This document shows positions 18,467 to 26,872 of a stretch of 64,000 nucleotides of DNA, piece by piece. Both the position numbers and the translations under genes were made by a program. Every line of letters starts with the position of its first letter. Positions within the stretch are counted from its first letter, which is position 1. Location: positions 4,477,353 through 4,541,352 of the forward strand of contig NC_011831.1 of the NCBI RefSeq assembly GCF_000021945.1, in the 5' to 3' direction. Under the pieces are notes generated by a model that ran no database searches, was not told the origin of the DNA, and saw only the letters and a program-made list of their open reading frames with translations. This stretch comes from Chloroflexus aggregans DSM 9485. Its GTDB lineage: Bacteria > Chloroflexota > Chloroflexia > Chloroflexales > Chloroflexaceae.

Positions 18467-18518
18467 TTGATTTATTAGATCCTCACTATCTGGAGGAGGT
18501 TCGCTTCCGTCATCATCT

Positions 18519-18977
18519 TTAATCTACATAGTCTTCCTTGCTTGGAAACGAAAGTTCTTCGCACGTGCAAACGGACGGAACACTTTGTGAACTTGTAGGT
18601 GCCGGTGAAGCAGCCTGATCTAATCGAAAATTCCGATCATGGTGATCAAAAGCGTTCAGCATTTGATATACCCGGTCAATCACGTCACGCAGTTCTGCAG
18701 CTGCGCTTCGCGATGTACCACACGCATCAAAGCCTTCAGAAATCCCGCCGCTGAGATACTTGTGGGGATCGCCACGCTGGGCTTCTTCGAGGTGCCTGAC
18801 AAAACTAAGGGTTCGAGCTTCAAGTGACTCTAGGATGTTTGCGAGCGCAGGTGCAGGACTCCCGGACCGGATGGGCGGCCGCGTAGCAAGAACCTGACGG
18901 TGCCGGTTGGCACGATGCGCGTGGTCACCACCGGCCGCCGGCGACAATCGCGCCCTCCTGATCGCCGAGGCCGGCAC
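18519..18977 (-). pseudogene. N-terminal fragment of the broken polymorphic toxin gene
   Basis: The C-terminal two thirds look coding: ALANILESLEARTLSFVRHLE, GDPHKYLSGGISEGFDACG and AAELRDVIDRVYQMLNAFDHH. The first ~40 residues are Arg-rich and low in complexity and probably not native. The frame closes with DYVD just where the next frame (IKDDDGSEPPPD) would continue it, so one gene has been split by a single-base indel. No signal peptide or delivery domain is left. Confidence 0.45.
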
Positions 18978-19086
18978 TCAAGCAGGCTTTGAAGCTACTC
19001 GTTCACGACCTGATCCTCAGGGAGAAGGCTCAGGGCGAGTTTCACGTGGAGGTACAACTCTATGAAATTCGTCAAAGTCTGTTGCA

Positions 19087-19180
19087 CGAGAGCGCGTGGG
19101 AGTCGAACCCACCAGCGCAGTTCGTCACTCCGCCCAACGGTTTTGAAGACCGCGGCAGCCACCGGGCCACATGCGCTCTC
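19087..19180 (-). tRNA. selC: tRNA-Sec (selenocysteine, anticodon TCA)
   Basis: The minus strand folds into a bacterial selenocysteine tRNA of 94 nt. It has an 8-bp acceptor stem (GAGAGCGC with GCGCTCTC), a 6-bp D stem with a short CGGT loop, and the anticodon loop CTTCAAA with TCA at 19146-19144. A long variable arm (GCGGAGT...ACTGCGC) is present. The T arm is 5 bp (GTGGG...CCCAC) with loop TTCGACT, and the discriminator base is G. CCA is not encoded. The extended acceptor, the 6-bp D stem and the anticodon together separate it from tRNA-Ser and from suppressors. Confidence 0.9.
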
Positions 19181-19228
19181 ATCGCTGATTGTCGAGGGCG
19201 AAACCGCGCTTGTCAATCGAAAGCTATG

Positions 19229-19409
19229 GAGAAACGGACGGCAGTCCGTCTCCCCTAACGCCAAGATCGCAAAGATTCTAAACGTAAAGAACGCGAAGGC
19301 ATTTGATAGTGAGGCTGCCAGCGCGCTTATTCGCAACTACCAAAAAACCTTCGCGGCCTTAGCGTTCTCTGCACCTTTGCGTTTGAATCCTTAGCGCCCT
19401 CTGTGCCTT
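19229..19409. repeat. Composite repeat: GACGGAC hairpin plus CGCAAAG-type element, copy 3
   Basis: A hairpin around GGACGGCAGTCCGTCTCC (19229-19255) is followed by a CGCAAAG-type element with arms near 19262-19300 and 19345-19405. The same composite order occurs at 20336-20519, so the two copies bracket the lipid kinase gene. Confidence 0.65.
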
Positions 19410-20324
19410 TCATACCACCAATTGCACGGCTCGCGGCAGCACTTCGACCTCAACCCGCTGCGCCGCCGTTGCGATCACTTCCCCATCGGTCGCGACCGGG
19501 ATCGGCGTCGGGCACGTCACCTCAATCCGACGAGCGCGGGCCATCGTCACTTCCGGCTCGTTAGTATGCACCCCGCGCATCAACAGCGGAATCTTGCGCA
19601 GCGCACGTGAGATCGGCATTGTGTCGACGATGCACAGATCGAGCAGACCATCGTCCAATTTCGCGTCCGGTGTCATCCAAAAACCACCGCCCTGGCACCG
19701 GCCATTACCAACACTGGCAAAGAAAAGCTGACGACTTACCCGTTGCCCATCGAAGCGTACCGTCATTGGGCCCGGTCGATAAGTAGCGAGCGCCTTGAAC
19801 ACCGAGATCAGGTACACGGCAAACCCACGCAGCCATTTGATCTTCAGGCTTTCGACGGCTACTGCTGCGTCAAGGCCCATCCCAAGACCGTTGATGAAAC
19901 AGCGCTGCAACGTCAAGCGACCGGCTGTAACTCGAATCCGGCCTACATCAATCGCCTGTGTGTGGTTGCTGGCCAGCCGTTGCACTGCACCGGCAATATC
20001 TCCCGGACGCACGCCGGGCAGTGATTTGACGAAATCACTGCCGGTACCCAGTGGAATAATCCCGAGTGCGACCTTGTTGCCGGTGCGGCTATCGATGATT
20101 CCATTGACGACTTCGTTGATCGTGCCGTCACCACCCACTGCGACGACCCGCTCGGCGCCGCGCTGAATGGCTTGAATCGCCAATTCAGTTGCGCCACCGC
20201 GGGCGTGGGTAGTCACGATCTCGTACTCAATGGCGTGATCGCGTAAGGCTGCTTCAATGGCGTTCCGTCGTCGTCCGGCTAGACCGCGACCCGCCGCCGG
20301 ATTCAAGATGACTGTCGTTGTCAT
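19410..20324 (-). CDS. Diacylglycerol/lipid kinase family protein (YegS/BmrU type)
   Basis: The 304-aa product is a full-length DAGK-catalytic family member, which phosphorylates lipids such as diacylglycerol using ATP. The N-terminus VILNPAAGRGLAGRRR is the family start. VVAVGGDGTINEVVNGI carries the nucleotide-binding GGDGT loop, and LGIIPLGTGSDFVKSL the second conserved loop. The C-terminal beta domain contains DDGLLDLCIVDTM. The exact lipid cannot be told from sequence. The gene is flanked on both sides by matching composite repeats. Confidence 0.85.
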   Translation of the reverse strand: MTTTVILNPAAGRGLAGRRRNAIEAALRDHAIEYEIVTTHARGGATELAIQAIQRGAERVVAVGGDGTINEVVNGIIDSRTGNKVALGIIPLGTGSDFVKSLPGVRPGDIAGAVQRLASNHTQAIDVGRIRVTAGRLTLQRCFINGLGMGLDAAVAVESLKIKWLRGFAVYLISVFKALATYRPGPMTVRFDGQRVSRQLFFASVGNGRCQGGGFWMTPDAKLDDGLLDLCIVDTMPISRALRKIPLLMRGVHTNEPEVTMARARRIEVTCPTPIPVATDGEVIATAAQRVEVEVLPRAVQLVV

Positions 20325-20335
20325 ACATGTACTCT

Positions 20336-20519
20336 GTAGAGACAGACGACTGTCCGTCTCCCGCAGAGGTCGCTAAGAATCTTAAACGCAGAGGCGCGAA
20401 GATCGCAAAGAACGCTAAGGGATTTCAAAGGTGGTTTCTTAGGATCCTTCTGCCCCACCATAAAAACCCTCTGCGTCCTTCGCGTTCTTTGCGCCTTTGC
20501 GTTAAAACATCCTCTGCGC
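20336..20519. repeat. Composite repeat: GACGGAC hairpin plus CGCAAAG-type element, copy 4
   Basis: GAGACAGACGACTGTCCGTCTC at its start forms the hairpin. It is followed by AAACGCAGAGGCGCGAAG and the complementary CTCTGCGTCCTTCGCG / TTTGCGCCTTTGCG. It fills the gap between the lipid kinase start and the trpB stop. Confidence 0.7.
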
Positions 20520-20521
20520 CG

Positions 20522-21712
20522 CTAGATTTCGACCCCTAACAGATCAGCGACGGTAAAGATATCTTTATCGCCTCGCCCCGATAAGTTCACCAGAATGGTC
20601 TGATCAGGCCGCATTGTCGGGGCGACCTTGATCGCCTCGGCCACCGCGTGGGCACTCTCTAATGCTGGGATAATCCCTTCGAGCTTGGCCAATAACTGGA
20701 ACGCGGCCAACGCCTCGTCATCACCGGCAGCAGTGTAGGTCGCCCGTCCAGTATCGTGGAGCCATGCGTGTTCGGGACCGATGCTGGCATAATCCAAGCC
20801 GGCACTGACTGAATGGGTAAGCGCGATCTGCCCGAACTCGTCTTGTAGCACATACGAAAAGGTGCCCTGCAGCACACCGGGAGTCACGGCACGAAAGCGA
20901 GCGGCATGTTCACCGAGTCGTTCACCGCGTCCACCGGCTTCAACGCCACGCAACGCTACCTCAGGATCGTCGAGGAACGGGTGAAAGATACCGATGGCGT
21001 TCGAGCCACCGCCCACACAGGCAATTACCATATCGGGCAACCGACCGGTGGCAGCGATGATTTGCTCGCGCGCTTCAATCCCGATGACGCGCTGAAAGTC
21101 GCGCACCATGGTCGGGTAGGGGTGCGGCCCCAGCGCCGAGCCAAGCAGGTAATAGCTGTCCGGATTCGTCACCCAATCGCGCATTGCTTCGTTGATCGCG
21201 TCTTTTAACGTGCGTGAACCACTGCTCACCCCACGTACTTCAGCCCCCAGCAACCGCATACGGAAGACATTGGGACGCTGGCGGGCCATATCATCGACCC
21301 CCATATAGACCACGCACTCCAGACCGAGCAACGCGCAGACGGTGGCAGTCGCTACCCCATGCTGACCGGCGCCGGTTTCGGCAATCACGCGCCGCTTGCC
21401 CATTCGTTTCGCCAACAAGCCCTGCCCGAGCGCATTGTTGATCTTGTGTGCGCCGGTATGGGCCAAATCTTCGCGCTTGAGATAGATGCGTGCGCCACCG
21501 CAGTGGGCAGTTAATCGGGCGGCAAAGGTTAACGGTGTTGGTCGACCGGTATAGGTGCGGTGGAGGGCTGCTAATTCTTCCCAAAACGATGGATCGGCTT
21601 TGGCTGCTTCATACGCCTCCTCTAACGCACTAACCGCCGGCATCAGCGTTTCAGGTACATACCGACCACCATATGGACCGAATCGTCCCGGTCGTGAAAC
21701 AACATCCTGCAT
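20522..21712 (-). CDS. trpB: Tryptophan synthase beta chain
   Basis: TrpB condenses indole with serine to make tryptophan, using pyridoxal phosphate and working with TrpA. The 396-aa product has the family start [17 protein letters not shown], the PLP lysine K90 in [19 protein letters not shown], and the phosphate-binding [13 protein letters not shown]. The length is typical of the classical TrpB1 type. No trpA is adjacent; trpF lies 3 kb away on the same strand. The gene is bracketed by dispersed repeats and is probably transcribed alone. Confidence 0.95.
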   Translation of the reverse strand: MQDVVSRPGRFGPYGGRYVPETLMPAVSALEEAYEAAKADPSFWEELAALHRTYTGRPTPLTFAARLTAHCGGARIYLKREDLAHTGAHKINNALGQGLLAKRMGKRRVIAETGAGQHGVATATVCALLGLECVVYMGVDDMARQRPNVFRMRLLGAEVRGVSSGSRTLKDAINEAMRDWVTNPDSYYLLGSALGPHPYPTMVRDFQRVIGIEAREQIIAATGRLPDMVIACVGGGSNAIGIFHPFLDDPEVALRGVEAGGRGERLGEHAARFRAVTPGVLQGTFSYVLQDEFGQIALTHSVSAGLDYASIGPEHAWLHDTGRATYTAAGDDEALAAFQLLAKLEGIIPALESAHAVAEAIKVAPTMRPDQTILVNLSGRGDKDIFTVADLLGVEI

Positions 21713-21728
21713 AGCTCTACTTTCTAGT

Positions 21729-21838
21729 TACGCAAAGCCGCGAAGAGCGCAGAGTCCGCAAAGATTTTTATTGAGTGCCCTTGGCGCCCTCTGCGTTACA
21801 CACCTTCGCGTCTTTGCCCCTTTGCGCTCTTTGCGTTG
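21729..21838. repeat. Dispersed CGCAAAG-type inverted repeat, copy 5
   Basis: TACGCAAAGCCGCGAAGAG and CGCAGAGTCCGCAAAG form the left side. GCGCCCTCTGCGTTAC, CTTCGCGTCTTTGC and CGCTCTTTGCGTTGG form the right. It fills the space between trpB and the Trm112-like gene. Confidence 0.7.
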
Positions 21839-21839
21839 G

Positions 21840-22187
21840 CTACTTCTGAATGAGGCTCTCGTCTTTGTTCTTCTCACCCTCTTCGAGCAGCATAATCGGA
21901 ATACCATCCTCGATGGGGTAGCGATAGCCGTTGCGTCGATTGACCAGCCACTCTTTGCCGTTGGCATCAACCATCAGCTCTACCGGCCCCTTGTCGCCGG
22001 GATCGGCCAGCATGCTTAGCAGTTCGGGGCTAATGCTGCCGCGTTGGCCCGTATTGCCGGTGTTGCTATTCGTGGCCGGGGTCAGATCGAACACACTATC
22101 TTCCTGATATTGGCGCACGGCGCGGAAAATGGCAATTGCTAATCCGATCACTGCGGCGATGCCGAGAATGCGTAACATGTTCTTCAT
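21840..22187 (-). CDS. Membrane-anchored Trm112-like protein
   Basis: The 115-aa product begins with one TM helix (MKNMLRILGIAAVIGLAIAIF). After a Thr/Asn-rich linker comes a Trm112/YcaR-like domain: SPELLSMLADPGDKGPVELM, then GKEWLVNRRNGYRYPIEDGI and PIMLLEEGE. Trm112 proteins often activate methyltransferases, and bacterial members are small proteins of unclear role. The cysteines of zinc-binding members are absent here. I chose the ATG at 22187 because AGAGGAGG lies upstream and the longer frame runs into the neighbouring gene. Confidence 0.75.
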   Translation of the reverse strand: MKNMLRILGIAAVIGLAIAIFRAVRQYQEDSVFDLTPATNSNTGNTGQRGSISPELLSMLADPGDKGPVELMVDANGKEWLVNRRNGYRYPIEDGIPIMLLEEGEKNKDESLIQK

Positions 22188-22273
22188 ACGATTGTTGCCT
22201 CCTCTTACGATAAGTATGTGGCCAAATAGCTCTGCCTGTCTTAAGGCTGCTGCGGATATTGTACACGACTTTG

Positions 22274-23746
22274 CTAACGCTGGCGCGGCGGCTCTTCTTC
22301 GTGCCATGGGTATGGTGGTTGATCGACCCCATGCCAGACCAACAACTGCGCGCGATGCGCACCATCTTCACCGCTGGGAATCTCGAGAAATGGATAGCGC
22401 TGGCTAGGCCGACGCATCGTCTCTACGTCAAACACAATGTCTGTCCATGTGCCAACGTTGATATAGCGCCGTCCCTCGCCTAGCTCGATCACGCGAGCCA
22501 AATGGGTGTGACCACACACAAAGAGGTGGTCGTTACGATAGGCCGGTAGACGAGCGATGAGCGCCATCTCCCGTGCGATCTCATCGTTGAAGGTACTCAC
22601 TTCACGACTGGCTTGCCGACGGGCTTCGTCACGTACCTGATCAACCACTTCGGGTAAACCACTGAATGCCTCTGCGGCAGCACCAAGCTGGCGCGCAATT
22701 GCTTGATGGCGAGTAACACGCTGGCGACGAAATGCAGCAATCGGTTGCCACAGCGCCAGCAACGGCGAGCGTCGTAACCATTCGTCGGGTTCACTCGACA
22801 GATGGTGTGGCGGTGCCCACGCCGTAACTTGCAAGAAACCGATCACTCCGCGGGTCACAAAACGTCGTGCTGCCGGATCACGCAGTCGTTGCAAACTCAT
22901 CAGATACCAGAAGAAGGCTGACGATGGCTTAATGTTGTCGATCAAGGGGGCTAACGGGAACGGATCTTCTTCAAGCTCGTTGATGACCTCTTTGACCAAC
23001 TGTGTCCCGCGTACCACCTCGAACGGTTCGCTGATACCGGCAAAATTGACGAACCGATTCCACCGGTCAAACTGATTACCGTGTACGATATAGACACCGC
23101 CACCGTGATAACTGATCCCAAACCGCAACCGCGGATCGTTGGCCGGTAGGTGAAGTACCTGTCGCAAGACTTCTTTCGCTGCCGGGTAATGCAATTCAAA
23201 GTCGTGATTGCCGATCAAGATGGTCAACCGGTTATCAGTTGGTTGGACAAATCGGCGCAGCGCATCAATTACGCCGGAGTGTGCCTCAATGATCGCTTGC
23301 AACCGTCGCGCGGCAGCCCGTTGCGACCACTCATCATCAGCGACATCGGGCAGGCTGACCTGTAAAAACTCGAAGGTGTCGCCGGCAAGGATCAGTTCGG
23401 TTGGTTCTTGCATGACATACTGTTCGATGAAGGCAATCAGGGCTTCATCATCACAAAAGTCATCACGCCGATCGCCACCACCGAGATGAAGATCACTCAT
23501 CACAATTCGTCGGCGCTGAGTGTCAATCTCTTCTGGTCCGATTGGGGGTGTTGCATATGAGGTAGGACGAATGCGCACACGTCGAAAGCGTAGCACGATC
23601 CAGCGGAAAGCGAACAGGAGGGCAACAGCAATGGTTAGCCGGATCAACAGGGCGAGCCACCATCGTACAATTCGCTGTACATACCTTGCTGCAAAGACTC
23701 TCGCTTGCGCATGCTGGGAAGATGAGTTGTTGGTTTTGGTCGGCAT
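22274..23746 (-). CDS. Metallophosphoesterase with an N-terminal membrane anchor
   Basis: The 490-aa product has one TM segment near residues 33-50. It then has the full calcineurin-type metal-site series: MSDLHLGGG, LAGDTFEFL, IGNHDFELH, YIVHGNQFD and VCGHTHLARV. These residues coordinate a dinuclear metal centre. Substrates in this family range from nucleotides to lipids such as UDP-diacylglucosamine, and I cannot choose between them. The sequence between the motifs is longer than in LpxH, with a large helical insert. TAGGA lies about 6 bases before the ATG. Confidence 0.83.
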   Translation of the reverse strand: MPTKTNNSSSQHAQARVFAARYVQRIVRWWLALLIRLTIAVALLFAFRWIVLRFRRVRIRPTSYATPPIGPEEIDTQRRRIVMSDLHLGGGDRRDDFCDDEALIAFIEQYVMQEPTELILAGDTFEFLQVSLPDVADDEWSQRAAARRLQAIIEAHSGVIDALRRFVQPTDNRLTILIGNHDFELHYPAAKEVLRQVLHLPANDPRLRFGISYHGGGVYIVHGNQFDRWNRFVNFAGISEPFEVVRGTQLVKEVINELEEDPFPLAPLIDNIKPSSAFFWYLMSLQRLRDPAARRFVTRGVIGFLQVTAWAPPHHLSSEPDEWLRRSPLLALWQPIAAFRRQRVTRHQAIARQLGAAAEAFSGLPEVVDQVRDEARRQASREVSTFNDEIAREMALIARLPAYRNDHLFVCGHTHLARVIELGEGRRYINVGTWTDIVFDVETMRRPSQRYPFLEIPSGEDGAHRAQLLVWHGVDQPPYPWHEEEPPRQR

Positions 23747-24076
23747 GCTCTATCCTAATCCTGTCGCTGTTCACCCATCGTCTCAGCTTACCATAACGCT
23801 CATTTGTCGCCGACGGATGACAACCGGTACGTGGTCGGTCGGGGTTTGCCCAATCTCTTAGCGACGGTTGAGTTGATCGGTACGATGGTGTCGGCGAGAG
23901 GCGGATGACCGATACATCTTCAGTCCTTTGGAGGTGGGCTGTGCTGAAGCTGATTCTACCGATAATCGCGCCGTAGGTCGTCGAACGTAACGACCGACGT
24001 TACCAACGGTTGCGCCGTTGATCGGCAAGCCGGGCGAACACAATCTCGACAACTACAAGCCTCTTGGTTGCCGATA
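23747..24076. other. Intergenic region without a recognised gene
   Basis: These 330 bases separate trpF from the metallophosphoesterase gene on the same strand. I see no convincing reading frame, RNA gene or strong promoter. Short inverted segments (GTCGAACGTAACGACC near 23978) do not make a clear terminator. Confidence 0.4.
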
Positions 24077-24775
24077 CTACTCGGTGCAACACCTTTCAGC
24101 GCCACATTCCGCAACTGCATCACTCATCCTCACAGCCCGCACAAACGCTGCCATCAACTCCGGGTCTTTCTGTCCATCTCGCTCCACGCCACTACTCACA
24201 TCGACCCCCAGCGGGTTAACGACGGCAATTGCCTGTGCGACATTTGCCGGAGTCAAACCGCCGGCCAGCAAGGTAGGCACACGCCGAGCTAGGTGTGCCG
24301 CCCGTTGCCAATCGGCCTGTTGGCCGGTACCGCCATACACACCGGCGATGTGAGCATCAACGAGCGCAGTCATGGTCGGTAAGCGATTGCCGGTGGCCGG
24401 TTTCGTCGCCGCGATCCGGGCCAGCCATGCCTCCTCGGTCGGATCACCGGTCATACGGATGGCCTTGATCAGTGGTAACTCAATCGGAATGGAAAAATCG
24501 GCCGGCTCATCGCCGCTCAACTGGATTGCCTCCAACCCGACGGTGCGAGCGATCTCAGCGATCACGTGAGCCGGTTCGTTCACGAATAACCCCACGATCA
24601 ACGGTCGTGGTGGAGGGAGAGTACGTACCGCTGCTGCAATTGCCTGTGCTTCGGCCACAGTAACGCGCCGGCGGCTTGGGGCGAATACAAGCCCGATCAG
24701 ATCGGCGCCGGCAGTGGCGGCTGCCAGCGCGCGATCAATCGTGCGTAAGCCACAGATTTTGATAATCCTACTCAA
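24077..24775 (-). CDS. trpF: Phosphoribosylanthranilate isomerase
   Basis: TrpF catalyses the Amadori rearrangement of phosphoribosylanthranilate in tryptophan synthesis. The 232-aa (beta/alpha)8 product starts with IIKICGLRT, carrying the catalytic Cys. It has GADLIGLVFAPSRRRV, QLSGDEPADF, the catalytic Asp region TALVDAHIAGVYGGTG, LLAGGLTPANVAQA and the phosphate-binding GVDVSSGVERDGQKD. The start overlaps the end of the NYN-domain gene by 8 bases, so the two are cotranscribed and probably translationally coupled. This link with a non-trp gene is unusual. Confidence 0.93.
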   Translation of the reverse strand: MSRIIKICGLRTIDRALAAATAGADLIGLVFAPSRRRVTVAEAQAIAAAVRTLPPPRPLIVGLFVNEPAHVIAEIARTVGLEAIQLSGDEPADFSIPIELPLIKAIRMTGDPTEEAWLARIAATKPATGNRLPTMTALVDAHIAGVYGGTGQQADWQRAAHLARRVPTLLAGGLTPANVAQAIAVVNPLGVDVSSGVERDGQKDPELMAAFVRAVRMSDAVAECGAERCCTE

Positions 24776-26570
24776 GTTCTTTCAACGTGTAGTAGACGTA
24801 GCGGTTCCGAGTGGTGCGCTCAAGCAGACCGTGATGAATGGCTTGCTTGAGCATTGTGCGGTTCTCCTCCATTGTCCGCGGCAAGCCATGCTTGCGACGT
24901 GCTGTTTGTAACGCACTCAGCAGTTGCTGAAACGTAGCCGGTTTACCGAGTTCGCGGATGGTAGTGCGAAATAATTGCCACTCTTCTGTGCTGAATTCCA
25001 GCGTCAGATCGACGTGATCACTGCTACCATTGGTCGTGGTCGATGGTGTTGGCTCGGCGGGTGGGGTAGCGGCCACGACCGGCTCGGCGGGTGGGGTAGC
25101 AGCCACGACCGGCTCGGCAACCGATGGTTCGGCAACGGTTGTCTCAGGCAGCGACGATTCACCGGTCGGTGTTGATTCTGCTGTCGCCTTACGTGAACGG
25201 CGGCGACGGCTACGGCCGGTCTTAGGCGTTGGCTCGCTCTCGACAACGACCGCTACCGGTTCGGCAGCATCGGCAAGCGAGGGCGGCAGATGCTCAGACG
25301 GCACGACCGTCTCTATCACGGCGCCTTCGTCACTGCTAGCTATTGCCACCGTTGCCACTGGCGGTTCTTCTAACTGTGGTGGGGTGTAATCGAGTTCATC
25401 AATCGCGCGATCTTCCTGATCGTCGGTGATGGCAGGCTCCGTTCCAAGGCCATTCGCGGTGACCTCTTCGCGGTTGCGATTATTGCGTCGTGAACGGCGG
25501 CGCCGACGGCGATTACTGCTTGATGGGGTTGCCGCGGGTATCTCAGCAACCGTTGTTTTCACCTCTTCAATAATCACCGGTTCAATCTCTGCAAGCTGCA
25601 CCGCACCGTTGCTACCAATTGGCGGATCAAGCACCAACGGCTCAGGTGGTGGTTCTTCGGTCAGTAGCGGCGCAAACCGCGAGAGCTTCATCGGATCCTC
25701 GCCCGGCAAGAAGACCTCGTTGACCGAACCTTTGGTAAAGATTTGCACTTTACCACGTTGCTCAGCATCGAGCACCAGATCCTTAAACTTCGTGAATGGG
25801 CGTCCATTCAGATCGCGGTAGCGGCTTTCTTTGAAATCGCCCCCCATAAGCTCTTTCATCAGCATCTTGAGCGAGCCAAGGGTCGTGACGTATCCGCGCT
25901 TACGGGCAAGATGAATCGCCTGCACCAGCACATCGTAGATGTCTGGTTCTGGGGGAGGGGGTGGTGGGGGAGCAACCGGCGCAATCGGCTCTTCTATCGG
26001 TTCGGGTAGTCGGTTTAGCTCAGTAGCACGATTAGCAATCGCCGTGGCGGCGGCGCTCGCATTCGGCTGACGCCCGATCAGTTGCTCGTAGAAAACAAAT
26101 TCGTCGGCGCTTTGTGCAAGGTGCGTACTAGCCGCTCCACCGATCCCGATGATATACACTTCTTTGCCGTGTTGGCGAATGCTGTGGACGAGCGGAATAA
26201 AGTCACGGTCGCCGGTAACAAGGACAAAGCGTGAAATATTCGGGTTGGTGTAGAGGGTCTTCATAGCGTCGATACATAGGTTCATATCGACGCTATTCTT
26301 GATAGCACGTCCGGTGCGTCCGGCGTCTTTGTCGTAGTAGTACGTTGCTACGTAAATCGGTTCGATAGCGTTGGCGTACAGTGCGCTCGTAATACGTGGG
26401 TAACGATACCAATCGGCGTAGGCGCGTGAAATCACAACGCGGCCGAGATCGTTGCAGCGGTCCATAATCGCTTCGAAGTTCGGTGTGGCGTTGAGCTTAT
26501 CGCGCACGCTCACATAGATGTTCTCGAAGTCGATGAAGACCGCGACATCAGGTCGCTTTTGGTCGTACAT
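24768..26570 (-). CDS. NYN (PIN-like) ribonuclease-domain protein of the LabA/DUF88 type
   Basis: The 600-aa product opens with a NYN domain: VAVFIDFENIYVSVRD, KNSVDMNLCIDAM and FVLVTGDRDFIPLV. These provide the acidic residues of a PIN-like metal nuclease. A second globular region near 215-290 (ARKRGYVTTLGSLKMLMKEL, GRPFTKFKDLVLDAEQRG) resembles an OST-HTH/LOTUS module. A disordered tail follows with Arg-rich stretches (SNRRRRRRSRRNNRN, GRSRRRRSRK) and a repeated EPVVAATPPA. The C-terminal ~80 residues form a helical domain. RNA processing is the likely role. The start at 26570 places the NYN fold at the N-terminus; the longer frame adds unrelated residues. Confidence 0.8.
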   Translation of the reverse strand: MYDQKRPDVAVFIDFENIYVSVRDKLNATPNFEAIMDRCNDLGRVVISRAYADWYRYPRITSALYANAIEPIYVATYYYDKDAGRTGRAIKNSVDMNLCIDAMKTLYTNPNISRFVLVTGDRDFIPLVHSIRQHGKEVYIIGIGGAASTHLAQSADEFVFYEQLIGRQPNASAAATAIANRATELNRLPEPIEEPIAPVAPPPPPPPEPDIYDVLVQAIHLARKRGYVTTLGSLKMLMKELMGGDFKESRYRDLNGRPFTKFKDLVLDAEQRGKVQIFTKGSVNEVFLPGEDPMKLSRFAPLLTEEPPPEPLVLDPPIGSNGAVQLAEIEPVIIEEVKTTVAEIPAATPSSSNRRRRRRSRRNNRNREEVTANGLGTEPAITDDQEDRAIDELDYTPPQLEEPPVATVAIASSDEGAVIETVVPSEHLPPSLADAAEPVAVVVESEPTPKTGRSRRRRSRKATAESTPTGESSLPETTVAEPSVAEPVVAATPPAEPVVAATPPAEPTPSTTTNGSSDHVDLTLEFSTEEWQLFRTTIRELGKPATFQQLLSALQTARRKHGLPRTMEENRTMLKQAIHHGLLERTTRNRYVYYTLKELE

Positions 26571-26872
26571 CGTTGTCTGATCTGCTCCTGTTACATTTTG
26601 GAGAGGAGGTGCGGACATGCATCGGTGCCAGCTCACGCAGCTAACAACGTGATAGGCCGAAATCAACACAAGCCACCAATACGTGCTTTGTCTGCAAAGC
26701 AGCATTGGCCGGGTTTGAATTGTCGCAATCTTCAGAATACGTTGCGGAGCAATGCACCGGTATGTTCACGCGAACCAACCTCACAACATTTGGCTTGTCT
26801 CGCGAAAAATCTTCACATAGGCGAGTAGGGCTATTCCGCCACATAGCGCCTGCTCTTATTGCTACTATAGCA
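26571..26872. other. Intergenic region without a recognised gene
   Basis: These 302 bases lie between the glycosyltransferase stop and the NYN gene start. They must hold the NYN promoter, but I see no -35/-10 pair good enough to mark. Open frames here are short and lack ribosome sites. Confidence 0.35.

Noticed and set aside
19062-19394. Protein frame containing HQRSSSLRPTVLKTAAAT
   Set aside because: It is a translation of the antisense of tRNA-Sec and of a dispersed repeat.
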